From the NCBI RefSeq assembly GCF_010726245.1, contig NZ_AP022561.1, positions 5,332,001 through 5,396,000 on the forward strand: a DNA stretch of 64,000 nt, read 5' to 3'. Position numbers and translations under genes: made by a program. The stretch comes from Mycolicibacterium aichiense. Lineage in GTDB: Bacteria; Actinomycetota; Actinomycetes; Mycobacteriales; Mycobacteriaceae. Shown here one piece after another: positions 1 to 8,045 of this stretch (the first letter of the stretch is position 1; every line of letters begins with the position of its first letter). The notes beneath the pieces were generated by a model, which saw only the letters and a program-made list of their open reading frames with translations, searched no databases and was not told the origin of the DNA.

Positions 1-1
1 G

Positions 2-256
2 AACGACCAGGACGGCGGCACGGGCGAAGTTCTCCGCACGTTGGGCCTGATGCTGAATCTGTCGGCAATCGTGGCATTTGCGCTGTTCCTGAGCACGCTG
101 GGTCCGGGTGCCCCGGGTCCGTCAGCGCTGGCCGCGGCGATCGCCGTCGTCGCTTTCCTGGCCAGCCTCGCCTGCTTCGCCATCGACCGCCGCCGCACCG
201 AGGACGAGTCCTTCGGGCAGGCTGCTCGCCCGGTGACTGTCGCCGCCGAGGCCTAG
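2..256 (+). CDS. C-terminal end of a membrane protein (cut by window start)
   Basis: The reading frame is open from base 2 to the TAG at 254-256, so this is probably the last 84 residues of a longer protein; a TTG at 41 could also serve as a start. Two hydrophobic segments are visible (about NLSAIVAFALFLSTLG and ALAAAIAVVAFLASLACFAI), followed by a basic RRR and an acidic cytoplasmic-looking tail. This would fit the last two helices of a transporter, but the family cannot be assigned from this fragment. The stop lies 9 bases before the GTG of the next gene, so the two may be co-transcribed. Confidence 0.5.
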   Translation, partial: NDQDGGTGEVLRTLGLMLNLSAIVAFALFLSTLGPGAPGPSALAAAIAVVAFLASLACFAIDRRRTEDESFGQAARPVTVAAEA

Positions 257-265
257 ACTTCTGCT

Positions 266-2002
266 GTGCCGACCGTCGCCCAGCACCTCATCGCAGCGCT
301 GAAATCCAGTGGCATCAACCGCGTCTACGGCCTACCGGGCGACAGCCTCAACGGCTTCACCGACGCGATCCGACGATCCGAGGGCATGTCGTGGGAGCAC
401 GTCCGCCACGAGGAGACGGCCGCGTTCGCCGCGACCGCCGACGCCGCGCTGACCGGTCAGCTGGCGGTATGCGCCGGTAGCTGCGGACCCGGCAACACCC
501 ATCTCATCAACGGCCTCTATGACGCTCAGCGCACCCGGGTGCCGGTGCTGGCGATCGCGGCGCACATCCCGCTCAGCGAGGTCGGAACCGGCTACTTCCA
601 GGAGACGCATCCCCAGGAGCTGTTCCGGGAATGCAGCGTCTACTGCGAGTTGGTCAGCACTCCGGAAATGGCCCCACGCCTGGTCGAGATCGCGATGCGC
701 ACCGCGGTCGAGGAAAACGGTGTCGCGGTCTTGGTGATACCCGGCGAGGTGTTCCTGGCCAAGCTTCCCGACCGTGAGTGGAACACCAAGCCGGTGCGAC
801 CGACCCGCTCGGTGCTGCGTCCCGACGACGAGTCCCTGCGCCGCGCGGCGGACATCCTCAACGCCGGCTCGCGCGTGACCATTCTCGGTGGCGCCGGAAC
901 CGCGGGCGCGCACACCGAGCTGCTCCGGCTTGCCGAGACGCTGAATTCGCCTATCGTGCATGCGTTCCGCGGCAAAGAGCACATCGAGTACGACAACCCG
1001 TTCGACGTCGGGATGACCGGCCTGCTCGGTTTCGCATCTGGATACAAAGCCATCAAGGAAGCCGACGTGCTGCTGATGCTGGGCACCGACTTCCCGTACT
1101 CGCAGTTCTATCCCGACAACGCTCAAGTCATCCAGGTCGACATCCGCGGCAGCCATCTCGGCAGGCGTACGCCGGTGGATCTCGGCTTGGTCGGTTCGGT
1201 GAAGGACACCATCGACGCGCTGCTGCCGCTGCTGTCCCGCAAGGCCGACCGGGCGCACCTGGACCGGTCGCTCAACCACTATCAGCGCACCCGCAAGTCA
1301 TTGGACTCGCTGGCCGTCAACGACCGCGACAAGACTCCTATTCGTCCGGAATACGTTGCGGGCGTGGTCAATCAGCTCGCACACGACGACACCGTCTTCA
1401 CCTTCGACGTCGGTTCACCCACCATCTGGGCGGCGCGGTACCTGACCATGAATGGCCGGCGACGGCTCACCGGATCCTTCACCCACGGCACGATGGCGTG
1501 CGCGCTGCCGCATGCGATCGGCGCTCAGACCGCATTCCCGGGACGTCAGGTGATCGCCCTCGCCGGTGACGGCGGGTTGGCCATGGGGTTCGGCGAGCTG
1601 CTCACCCTGGTGCAGAACAACCTGCCGGTGAAGGTGATCGTCTTCAACAACTCGTCGTTGAACTTCGTCGAGCTGGAGATGAAAGCCGCTGGGGTGGTGA
1701 ACTTCGGCACGGAGCTGAAGAACCCCGATTTCGGGGCTGTCGCCCAGGCGATCGGAATGTTCGGCCGCCGAGTCGAGCAGCCTGCCGACTTGGAGCAGGC
1801 CGTCGCCGACGCACTGGCCCATGACGGCCCGGCGCTCATCGATGTCGTGACGGCGCGGCAGGAAATGTCCATTCCGCCAGCCATTTCCGCCGAGCAGGCC
1901 AAGGGTTTCACGCTGTACGCGATCCGCACCATCCTGGCCGGTCGCGCCGACGAGCTGCTCGATCTGGTGAGCACCAACGTCGCGCGGCGCATCCTCGACT
2001 AG
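266..2002 (+). CDS. poxB: Pyruvate dehydrogenase (quinone), PoxB-type ThDP/FAD enzyme
   Basis: A 578-residue ThDP-dependent enzyme starting at GTG 266. The family decarboxylates pyruvate to acetate and CO2 and passes electrons to membrane quinone. Evidence is the N-terminal GLPGDSLNG and RHEETAAFAA region, the strongly PoxB-like stretch AVCAGSCGPGNTHLINGL and GYFQETHPQELFRECS, and the C-terminal ThDP/Mg motif ALAGDGG at about residue 433 with the following NNSSLNFVELEM. Length matches E. coli PoxB (572). Acetolactate synthase is the main alternative, but the AAHIPLSEVGTGYFQETHPQELF signature is specific to PoxB. It probably acts at the inner face of the membrane. Confidence 0.9.
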   Translation: MPTVAQHLIAALKSSGINRVYGLPGDSLNGFTDAIRRSEGMSWEHVRHEETAAFAATADAALTGQLAVCAGSCGPGNTHLINGLYDAQRTRVPVLAIAAHIPLSEVGTGYFQETHPQELFRECSVYCELVSTPEMAPRLVEIAMRTAVEENGVAVLVIPGEVFLAKLPDREWNTKPVRPTRSVLRPDDESLRRAADILNAGSRVTILGGAGTAGAHTELLRLAETLNSPIVHAFRGKEHIEYDNPFDVGMTGLLGFASGYKAIKEADVLLMLGTDFPYSQFYPDNAQVIQVDIRGSHLGRRTPVDLGLVGSVKDTIDALLPLLSRKADRAHLDRSLNHYQRTRKSLDSLAVNDRDKTPIRPEYVAGVVNQLAHDDTVFTFDVGSPTIWAARYLTMNGRRRLTGSFTHGTMACALPHAIGAQTAFPGRQVIALAGDGGLAMGFGELLTLVQNNLPVKVIVFNNSSLNFVELEMKAAGVVNFGTELKNPDFGAVAQAIGMFGRRVEQPADLEQAVADALAHDGPALIDVVTARQEMSIPPAISAEQAKGFTLYAIRTILAGRADELLDLVSTNVARRILD

Positions 2003-2122
2003 TTGGTCCGTTCGGCCCGCAACCGTTCTCAAAAGAGAGCCGGCGGGGCAGAATCAGGATTGCCACCGCTATGCTGGGTCAGGTCCAGTAAACTCAGCAG
2101 TGCCACGACTCGAGGGAGTGCC

Positions 2123-3136
2123 ATGGCCACGCATCGCGCCGTCCACGTGAAATCAGCCAATGCCCCGCTGGAGCTGACGGAGGTGCAGACCACCTCACCC
2201 CCGCCGGACCATGTGCGCATCGCGGTCAACGCCTGCGGAGTGTGCGGTACCGACCACGCCTTCGTCACCGGGGCGTTCCCGAACCTCACCTGGCCCATCA
2301 CGCCCGGCCACGAGATCGCCGGCACGATCGCCGAACTCGGCTCGGGTGTCGACGGTTTCGCGGTCGGCGACCGGGTGGCGGTGGGCTGGTTCGGCGGCAA
2401 CTGCAACGCCTGTCTGCCCTGTCGCAAGGGCCAGTTCATGCAGTGCGTGAATCTGGAGATCCCGAGCTGGAACTATCCGGGCGGCTATGCCGAGTCGGTC
2501 ATCGTGCCCCGCACCGCGCTCGCACGCATCCCTGACGGTCTGTCGTTCGCCGAAGCCGCCCCGATGGGGTGCGCCGGGGTGACGACCTACAACGCGCTGC
2601 GCACCACCCGCGCGGTGGCCGGCGACCGGGTCGCCGTCCTGGGCATCGGCGGGCTCGGCCATCTTGGCGTGCAGTGGGCCCGCGCCATGGGGTTCGAGAC
2701 GATCGCAATCGCGCGCGGGGCAGGAAAGGCCGACGACGCCAAAGAATTGGGTGCCCACCACTACATCGACTCCACGGCCAGTGACGTCGGCGAGGCACTG
2801 CAGAAACTGGGCGGCGCGCAGGTGGTGCTAGCCACCGCGGCCAACTCCGCAGCCATGGCGGCCACGGTCCCGGGGCTGGCACCGCAGGGCGAGCTGGTGA
2901 TCGTCGGGGCCACATTCGATCCGCTGCCCATCGCTCCGGGCGATCTGATCTTCGGTAACTTCAGCGTGGTGGGCCATCCGTCGGGCACCTCCGCCGACGT
3001 CGAAGACACCCTGCACTTCGCGCTGCAATCCGGGGTCCGGGCCCGCATTGAGGAGCGGCCCCTGGCCGAGGCCGCCGAAGCGTACGCAGCGATGGACGAA
3101 GGCCGTGCGCGCTACCGCATGGTCCTGACGATGTAG
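2123..3136 (+). CDS. Zinc-dependent alcohol dehydrogenase (MDR family)
   Basis: The frame is open upstream, but the ATG at 2123 has a good Shine-Dalgarno (GAGGGAG, 2112-2118) and gives a normal 337-residue protein. Catalytic zinc ligands are seen in NACGVCGTDH and in the PGHE motif. The structural zinc loop is NCNACLPCRKGQFMQC. The Rossmann motif is GIGGLGHLGVQWA at about residues 173-185. The family oxidises alcohols or reduces aldehydes with NAD(P); the fold is closest to the cinnamyl-alcohol or AdhC type. The substrate is unknown. It ends one base before the stop of the convergent neighbour. Confidence 0.87.
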   Translation: MATHRAVHVKSANAPLELTEVQTTSPPPDHVRIAVNACGVCGTDHAFVTGAFPNLTWPITPGHEIAGTIAELGSGVDGFAVGDRVAVGWFGGNCNACLPCRKGQFMQCVNLEIPSWNYPGGYAESVIVPRTALARIPDGLSFAEAAPMGCAGVTTYNALRTTRAVAGDRVAVLGIGGLGHLGVQWARAMGFETIAIARGAGKADDAKELGAHHYIDSTASDVGEALQKLGGAQVVLATAANSAAMAATVPGLAPQGELVIVGATFDPLPIAPGDLIFGNFSVVGHPSGTSADVEDTLHFALQSGVRARIEERPLAEAAEAYAAMDEGRARYRMVLTM

Positions 3137-3544
3137 CTACTCGGACTCGCCCTCGGCGTTGTTGTCCTCGGTGTGCTCGGACGCGTCGAGGACGCTGACG
3201 TCGATCCCGTAGGGCAGGAACCGGACGTTCCGGGTGGGGTCGGTGTTGTGCTTGTTCGCGCGCAGCGCGTCGAGTTCGTCGCGGTAGACCTGTTCGACGC
3301 GGGCCTTACCGTCGGAATCGGTGGTGTAGATCGCCCACACCCCGTCACCGGCTTCTCCCGCTGTCTCAGGCTCCGAACGAGGCCGAGAGCGCCGGGTGAA
3401 CTCGTCGAACAGCCCGCCGAACGCAGCCCCCTGCCCTGAGCTGGTCAAGAACTGCCCGAAGGCGTCGCGAAGGCCCTCACTGGCTTGGCGCACCACGCGA
3501 TCGATGTCGTCGGGATCGAACCCGAACGGTCCGTTGTTATCCAT
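3137..3544 (-). CDS. Conserved hypothetical protein, acidic, 135 aa
   Basis: I place the start at ATG 3544 (MDNNGPFGFDPDDIDR) rather than an upstream in-frame codon, because mycobacterial proteins of this look begin so. The product is acidic and soluble. An N-terminal helical part (residues 10-50) is followed by a β-rich stretch (GVWAIYTTDSDGKARVEQVYRDELDALR) that resembles a short substrate-display domain, and an acidic tail. No signal peptide, membrane helix or catalytic motif is visible. I do not recognise a function. It is tail-to-tail with the alcohol dehydrogenase, without spacer. Confidence 0.72.
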   Translation of the reverse strand: MDNNGPFGFDPDDIDRVVRQASEGLRDAFGQFLTSSGQGAAFGGLFDEFTRRSRPRSEPETAGEAGDGVWAIYTTDSDGKARVEQVYRDELDALRANKHNTDPTRNVRFLPYGIDVSVLDASEHTEDNNAEGESE

Positions 3545-3619
3545 GACTGCCAGTGTGCGCGCAGTTTGCGGCCCCGTCGACAAGTTGAACTTCGCGCACG
3601 GCGAAACCGCCTCTCCGAT

Positions 3620-4663
3620 TCAGCGAGCGCCTCGGTAAAGACTCAACGGCAGGTCTGCCATCGTGACGAATCCCGCCGGGGCGTCGCACACAGCACCGAC
3701 AGCGTTGACCGCCTGCATCGCGGTGGCCACGCTGGCTGACCGAACATGCTCTTCTAGTGGAACGTCGCGACGAAAACTGGCCAGTGTCATCAGGTGTGCC
3801 TGCATCGACGGGGTTCCTTCGATGGTGACGGTCCACCCGTGCCGGGGCGCCGGCCAATGCTTCGGCTGCGGTTCGCCGACTGTCCACAGCGTTTCCACCT
3901 CGATGACCGGAACTCCCTTGCGCAGGCCGGTCCATTGCCAGTGCTGACCGGCGACGGTGCCGGCGCGCAGGGTCCGCCCGCATACATCGCGGTCAGCACT
4001 GGCCGGAATCACTTCCAGTTCGGTGGTGACTTCGTCGACACCCAGATTCAGCGCATCACCGAGCAGCCAAACTTGTTCCCGGAAAAGATGACTGGTGAAA
4101 CGAAGCCCGTCGGTGTGGGCGTCCACCTCGTTGATCGGACTGCCGAACTTCATCTGGTCGAACGTGATCTCGGTGCTGTCGTACACCGACCAGTCGGCCC
4201 GTTCCTGCACTGTGACGTGCTCGACGGTCCGCGACATACCGGCCAGCGCCAACGGAATCACCACACCGAGGTTGCCGGGGTTCAATCCGGTGCCGTGCAG
4301 CGAACTTCCGCCTTCTGCGCAGGCCCGCTGTAGCCGTTCGCGATCGGCGGGTGCCATCCGCGCAGGGTGGAACGCAAAGGCGGTGGTGATCAGATTGGCA
4401 CCGGATGCCAGGATCGCGACCGCGTCGTCCACCGATGGGTGTCGCGGCGCGTACAGAACAGCATCTGCCGCGGCGGTGTCGACATCGACCTCCGCGGTGA
4501 CGCCGACCGGGTTCCGCCCGGCCAAGACGCCGGCGTCAGTTCCGGCCTTGGCCTCCGAATAGACCTTGACGCCAACCAATTCCAGTTCGGGATGGTCCAG
4601 GATGCCGCGGATGGCTTCGACCCCCACCGCCCCGGTGCCCCATTGCACCACGCGGTAGGTCAT
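3620..4663 (-). CDS. NAD(P)-binding reductase, dihydrodipicolinate-reductase-like
   Basis: A 347-residue protein with an N-terminal Rossmann motif VVQWGTGAVGVEAIRGIL (residues 4-21) and a β-strand ending in VGVKVYS, typical of the DapB-N / 2,4-diaminopentanoate dehydrogenase-like family common in mycobacteria. The middle part has TGLNPGNLGVVIPLALAGM, matching the C-terminal α/β fold of that family. It lacks the rest of the DapB catalytic motif, so lysine biosynthesis is not implied. The start lies 3 bp after the stop of the upstream gene, so they form an operon divergent from a TetR regulator. The substrate is unknown. Confidence 0.8.
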   Translation of the reverse strand: MTYRVVQWGTGAVGVEAIRGILDHPELELVGVKVYSEAKAGTDAGVLAGRNPVGVTAEVDVDTAAADAVLYAPRHPSVDDAVAILASGANLITTAFAFHPARMAPADRERLQRACAEGGSSLHGTGLNPGNLGVVIPLALAGMSRTVEHVTVQERADWSVYDSTEITFDQMKFGSPINEVDAHTDGLRFTSHLFREQVWLLGDALNLGVDEVTTELEVIPASADRDVCGRTLRAGTVAGQHWQWTGLRKGVPVIEVETLWTVGEPQPKHWPAPRHGWTVTIEGTPSMQAHLMTLASFRRDVPLEEHVRSASVATAMQAVNAVGAVCDAPAGFVTMADLPLSLYRGAR

Positions 4664-4666
4664 CGG

Positions 4667-5902
4667 CTACACCACCGTCAGCGGCAGGGAGAGACGCTCT
4701 TCGAACTCGAAGGTGACGCCCTTGCTGAATTTGGTGACCTCCACCTCGGGTGAATCCTTGGCGGCGGTCTCGGTCTTCTCGAACTCGGCGGTCCAGTCGT
4801 CATCGGTGCCGGCGATGCGCACGGCGAGGTACGGGTCGACCGCAGTGGCGATGGCCTGCAGCGGTCCCGGAGATGCCGGCGAGCACAGCGACACCCACGA
4901 CCCGTCGTCATGCGACGGTGAGGGGTGCACGTGCAGCCGGCCACCCTCGATCTCGGCGACGACATAGCCGGCCGGGTTGAACAGCGGATGCAGTTCGATG
5001 ACCTTGGCCAGACCATCAAAGTCGTTGGGCAGCTTGAGAGCTCGCATGATGCGCTCAGCAGCCACACCGGCGATCCCGACGAGCTGCTTGGTGCAGATGT
5101 CGGTGGCCAGGTCGGTGTTGTCACCCGCGCGGGCGCGCACCGCGATGCCGAAGGACAGGTTCAGCAGGTGCATCTGCAGCACGACTTCGTCGGCGATGCG
5201 CACCAGTGCGGAGTGCGAGAACGCCCCGAAGTCGACGTCGGAGACCAAAGCACCCGAATAGTCGGCTTGGCCTTCGTCATTCGGATCGATGGGGCCGAGT
5301 TCCCAGTTGGCGGCCTTGGTCTTGGCCACGATGTCCAGCGCGGGGATGCCGGTCACCTCGGGATAGGACTCGTCGATGATGACAGTCCACGCGCAGTGCG
5401 GTGTGCGGTCGGCGGGCGTGCGCGGCGGCCGGTGGATCGGACGCACCTGCGCCTTGGCGTTGGTGGCGACGGCGGTGGCGTCGAAGGTGGGGTCCTCGAT
5501 GTCATGGCACATGCCCTTGACGTAGTCCGGGCCCATCGGTTCGACGTCGAGCAGCGCGCCGCAGTGGTCGAGGTGGAACTCACCGTGCCAGCGGTCGTGG
5601 ACGGTATAGCGGAAGTCCATGAACTGCGGCGGGGCACCGATGTCGAGTTGCAGGCCCTTGAAGATCGTGAAGATGTCGACGCCCTCGTATTTCAGGGCCT
5701 TCTGCATGCGCTTGGTGTAGATGGGGCTGGCACCGGCCCATTCCTCGATGGCGATCTGCAGCATCTCGGGCCGGCCGAACGACTGAATGCACCACGCCAT
5801 GCCGGAGCGGTCGATCATCTGGCCGACCAACAGCAGTTCGGGGACCAGGGTGGCAAGTTCGGCCCGGGACAACTGGGCATAGCGGCTGAGGGGCTGGCTC
5901 AT
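4667..5902 (-). CDS. Conserved hypothetical protein, 411 aa, His/Asp/Cys-rich centre
   Basis: Start chosen at ATG 5902 (MSQPLSRYAQLSRAEL), the second in-frame start, since it leaves room for the divergent promoter. An α-helical N-terminus is followed by a cluster of potential metal or cofactor ligands (TVHDRWHGEFHLDHCGALLD, then GMCHDIEDPTFDA). The C-terminal third is mixed α/β, with HVHPSPSHDDGSW. No membrane helix or export signal is seen. The clustered His, Asp and Cys residues suggest an enzyme, but I cannot name its reaction. It is co-transcribed with the downstream reductase (3-bp gap) and faces a TetR gene, so that regulator probably controls it. Confidence 0.78.
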   Translation of the reverse strand: MSQPLSRYAQLSRAELATLVPELLLVGQMIDRSGMAWCIQSFGRPEMLQIAIEEWAGASPIYTKRMQKALKYEGVDIFTIFKGLQLDIGAPPQFMDFRYTVHDRWHGEFHLDHCGALLDVEPMGPDYVKGMCHDIEDPTFDATAVATNAKAQVRPIHRPPRTPADRTPHCAWTVIIDESYPEVTGIPALDIVAKTKAANWELGPIDPNDEGQADYSGALVSDVDFGAFSHSALVRIADEVVLQMHLLNLSFGIAVRARAGDNTDLATDICTKQLVGIAGVAAERIMRALKLPNDFDGLAKVIELHPLFNPAGYVVAEIEGGRLHVHPSPSHDDGSWVSLCSPASPGPLQAIATAVDPYLAVRIAGTDDDWTAEFEKTETAAKDSPEVEVTKFSKGVTFEFEERLSLPLTVV

Positions 5903-5909
5903 ACCGCGA

Positions 5910-5939
5910 AACATAGTCGGCTCAATGTTATAAAGTCAA
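5910..5939 (-). promoter_or_regulatory. Candidate sigma-70-type promoter for the 5902-3620 operon
   Basis: On the minus strand TTGACT (5939-5934) is followed after 18 bp by TATGTT (5915-5910), just upstream of the ATG at 5902. The resulting leader would be almost absent. The whole 41-bp gap to the divergent TetR start is AT-richer than its surroundings, so the TetR operator probably lies here too. This is a pattern call only. Confidence 0.35.
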
Positions 5940-5943
5940 CGAT

Positions 5944-6537
5944 GTGAAAGCGCTGGGCACTCCCCCGACGCGGCAGACCCAGTCGCCGCGCAAGCGGGGC
6001 GACGACACCCGGGCGCTGATCATCGACGAGACCGTGCGCTGTGTGGTCGAAGAGGGTTTCCAGGCCGCTACCGCCAAGCACGTCGCCGAGCGCGCCGGGG
6101 TCACCTGGGGAGTCATTCAGTACCACTTCGGCGACCGCAACGGATTGCTGATGGCCGTCGTCGACGAGGGTGTGGCCGCCCTGCTCAAGAGCCTCGGCGA
6201 GGCCGACGTCGCCGATCTGGGACTACGGGAGCGCATCGAGGTCGTCGTCGACACCGCATTCCGCTGCTACAGCAGCCCGACGTCGTTGGCGGCTTTCGAG
6301 ATCCTGCGGGCCACCCGCGGCACTCACGGCGACAGCGCCAAACGCCACCTGTTGGAGATCAATACCGCGATCAACCAACTGGGCCGGCTGATCTCCGACG
6401 ATCCCGGCGTGGCCGAAGTGATCTGGTCGTCACTGCGCGGCATGGTGCTGGTCGAGATGATCGTGAACTCACACCTGGAGTGGCAACGCGAGCGTCAGCT
6501 CTTGGTGGACATGGTCACTCGGTATCTGCAGGACTGA
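5944..6537 (+). CDS. TetR/AcrR-family transcriptional regulator
   Basis: A 197-residue protein starting at GTG 5944 (the ATG two bases earlier is followed at once by a stop). A disordered basic N-terminus precedes a canonical TetR helix-turn-helix: TRALIIDETVRCVVEEGFQAATAKHVAERAGVTWGVIQYHFGDRNGLL, roughly residues 22-70, with the YHF(G)D signature. The C-terminal ligand-binding half is helical. It is divergent from the two-gene operon at 5902-3620 with only 41 bp between starts, which suggests it represses that operon and itself. The ligand is unknown. Confidence 0.88.
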   Translation: MKALGTPPTRQTQSPRKRGDDTRALIIDETVRCVVEEGFQAATAKHVAERAGVTWGVIQYHFGDRNGLLMAVVDEGVAALLKSLGEADVADLGLRERIEVVVDTAFRCYSSPTSLAAFEILRATRGTHGDSAKRHLLEINTAINQLGRLISDDPGVAEVIWSSLRGMVLVEMIVNSHLEWQRERQLLVDMVTRYLQD

Positions 6538-6686
6538 GCGAGCGCTACAGCGAACGCCGTCACCCATCGACGTACGGGTGTGCGCCGTCACATGACGCAG
6601 ACCACACCTGGCCACGATCACGTGCTCCTGTCGCGAATCTCACAGGGACAAAGTTGATTTACCTGAAATTAACAAGGAGCATCGAG

Positions 6687-6713
6687 GTGTTCCTTCAGAC
6701 AGGCGATCCCTGA
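6687..6713 (+). other. Possible 8-codon leader ORF
   Basis: GTG at 6687 opens an 8-codon frame (VFLQTGDP) ending in TGA at 6713. It is preceded by AAGGAG (6674-6679) at suitable spacing. It lies 68 bp upstream of the 47-residue gene and just before a stem-loop, which would suit a translated leader. Nothing in the codons suggests attenuation by a particular amino acid. Chance occurrence is quite possible. Confidence 0.25.
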
Positions 6714-6743
6714 TTGATGGACGTCTACAGCAAAAAATCAAAT

Positions 6744-6761
6744 CCCCTGCTGACCCAGGGG
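6744..6761 (+). promoter_or_regulatory. Stem-loop in the leader of the 47-aa gene
   Basis: CCCCTG (6744-6749) and CAGGGG (6756-6761) form a perfect 6-bp GC-rich stem with a 6-base loop. It ends 5 bases before the Shine-Dalgarno of the downstream small gene. No U-run follows, so it is not a simple terminator. It could influence translation initiation. Confidence 0.35.
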
Positions 6762-6780
6762 ACATCAAGGAGTTGAGAAA

Positions 6781-6924
6781 ATGTCGTCGATTGCGCAGTT
6801 CCGCAAAGACATGAAGCGGGCCATGACGCGTCGCCGTCTGTACGCACGTATCAGTGCTATGCCGCCATCAACGGTCCGCGAAGAACTCGTGGCCATCGCG
6901 CAGCGCTACGAAAACGAACTCTGA
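6781..6924 (+). CDS. Small basic protein, 47 aa
   Basis: ATG 6781 to TGA 6924, preceded by AAGGAG (6767-6772) with 8-base spacing. The peptide starts MSSIAQFRKDMKRAMTRRRL and continues YARISAMPPSTVREELVAIA to a short polar end. It is strongly basic in the first half, then a hinge (MPPS) and a probable amphipathic helix. I believe short proteins of this type recur in mycobacteria but cannot name a function; nucleic-acid or membrane binding would fit the charge pattern. It is monocistronic, with a 240-bp leader. Confidence 0.65.
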   Translation: MSSIAQFRKDMKRAMTRRRLYARISAMPPSTVREELVAIAQRYENEL

Positions 6925-6937
6925 CGCGTCGCCGCCC

Positions 6938-7311
6938 TCAGACAGCTGACACCGGAAGCGCGATCGTAAAGCCCAGATCCTTGAGCACGCCGATCTCGTA
7001 GCTACTGAGGGTTCTGAGGCTCTTCCCGTCATCGGTAGCCGAATTCATCAGCTGCAGAGCATTTTTGGCGGTCGGATCGGTGTTGTCGAACACCGTGTCA
7101 TTGAGGTGCGACGGTGAGCCGTCGTAGAGCGGTACGACACCGCCGTAGGCTGCTCGGGCGTTGGGCCCACCGAAGAAAACCCGCCAGTGCCGCCGGTCAG
7201 GTTCGGGGTGAAGCCAGCATCGAATGCGTAACTGCTGCCGTCGATTACAGGCGTTCCGTTCGCATCGGTGATGAATCGGTCACAGGTGGTCCAGACATCA
7301 CGATCGCCCAT
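6938..7311 (-). pseudogene. Frameshifted 3' remnant of a secreted-type protein gene
   Basis: The minus strand reads VWTTCDRFITDANGTP and onward from 7311 to TGGTGGF in one frame. The coherent continuation FFGGPNARAAYGG, NALQLMNSATDDG, SLRTLSSYEIGVLKDLGFTI lies in another frame and ends at TGA 6940-6938. The break is in the short T-run near 7175-7180, as if one base were lost. There is no plausible N-terminus: an in-frame TGA lies shortly upstream of 7311. The C-terminal pattern resembles the end of secreted metalloprotease-like proteins of mycobacteria, which I state only tentatively. The remnant is non-functional unless the shift is a sequencing error and the 5' part is elsewhere. Confidence 0.6.
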
Positions 7312-7433
7312 GCATCCACCCGCCGGTGGGTTAGTCAGTATTGAGCACCCGCAGAGCTTCTCTGAGCTATTCCGGATGGCTCACGGCGTGAGCGCGTCCA
7401 GCGTCAGCGAAGCCCGCCGGCGCGCGCGAAGAC

Positions 7434-8045
7434 TCATCCGGGGTCGGCGGGTCCGAGCCGTCCGGCGATGGTGACCACCCGTCGTGCCAAGTGCTGCAAT
7501 GCCGCGGTGGTCTCCTCGGCGATCGGATTCTGATTGTCCGGGCCGGTGATGTGGCTGACGCCGTAGGGGTTGCCGTCAGCGAATTTCAGCGGATCGGTGT
7601 ATCCGGGCGGTACGAGGATGCCGCCGAAATGCATGAGCGTGATGTAGAGGGCAAGCAGCGTGGTTTCCTGTCCGCCGTGGGCGGTCTGGGACGACGTGAA
7701 CGCGGAGTAGACCTTGTCGGCGAGTTTGCCTTGTGCCCACAGGCCTCCCAGCGAGTCGATGAAGGTGCGGAATTGTGATGCGGGAGAGCCGAATCGGGTG
7801 GGTGTGCCGAAGATGACCGCGTCGGCCCAGACGATGTCGTCGCCGGTGGCGGCCGGCAGGTCTTTGGTGGCTTCGTAGTTGGCGGTCCACGCCGGGTTCT
7901 GGGCGAATGACTCCGGATCGCGGGTCTCGGCGATGTGCCGAAGGCGCACTTCTGCGCCCGCCTCTTCGGCGGCTGCGACAACCGTCTTAGCCATGGCGGT
8001 GCCGTGACCGGTGGCCGAGTAGTAGATGACCGCGAGCTTCGTCAT
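7434..8045 (-). CDS. wrbA: WrbA-type NAD(P)H:quinone oxidoreductase (flavodoxin fold)
   Basis: A 203-residue FMN enzyme. The phosphate-binding loop is VIYYSATGHGTAMA (residues 5-18), and the flavin ring contacts are GTPTRFGSPASQFRTFID and FTSSQTAHGGQETTLL, both hallmark WrbA segments; the family continues with HFGGILVPPGY. It performs two-electron quinone reduction in the cytoplasm and protects against semiquinone stress. ATG 8045 overlaps the stop of the upstream membrane-protein gene (ATGA), so translation is probably coupled. Confidence 0.88.
   Translation of the reverse strand: MTKLAVIYYSATGHGTAMAKTVVAAAEEAGAEVRLRHIAETRDPESFAQNPAWTANYEATKDLPAATGDDIVWADAVIFGTPTRFGSPASQFRTFIDSLGGLWAQGKLADKVYSAFTSSQTAHGGQETTLLALYITLMHFGGILVPPGYTDPLKFADGNPYGVSHITGPDNQNPIAEETTAALQHLARRVVTIAGRLGPADPG

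Noticed and set aside
332-1279. A 315-residue frame antisense to poxB.
   Set aside because: Typical shadow frame of high-GC coding DNA, with no ribosome site and no recognisable domain.
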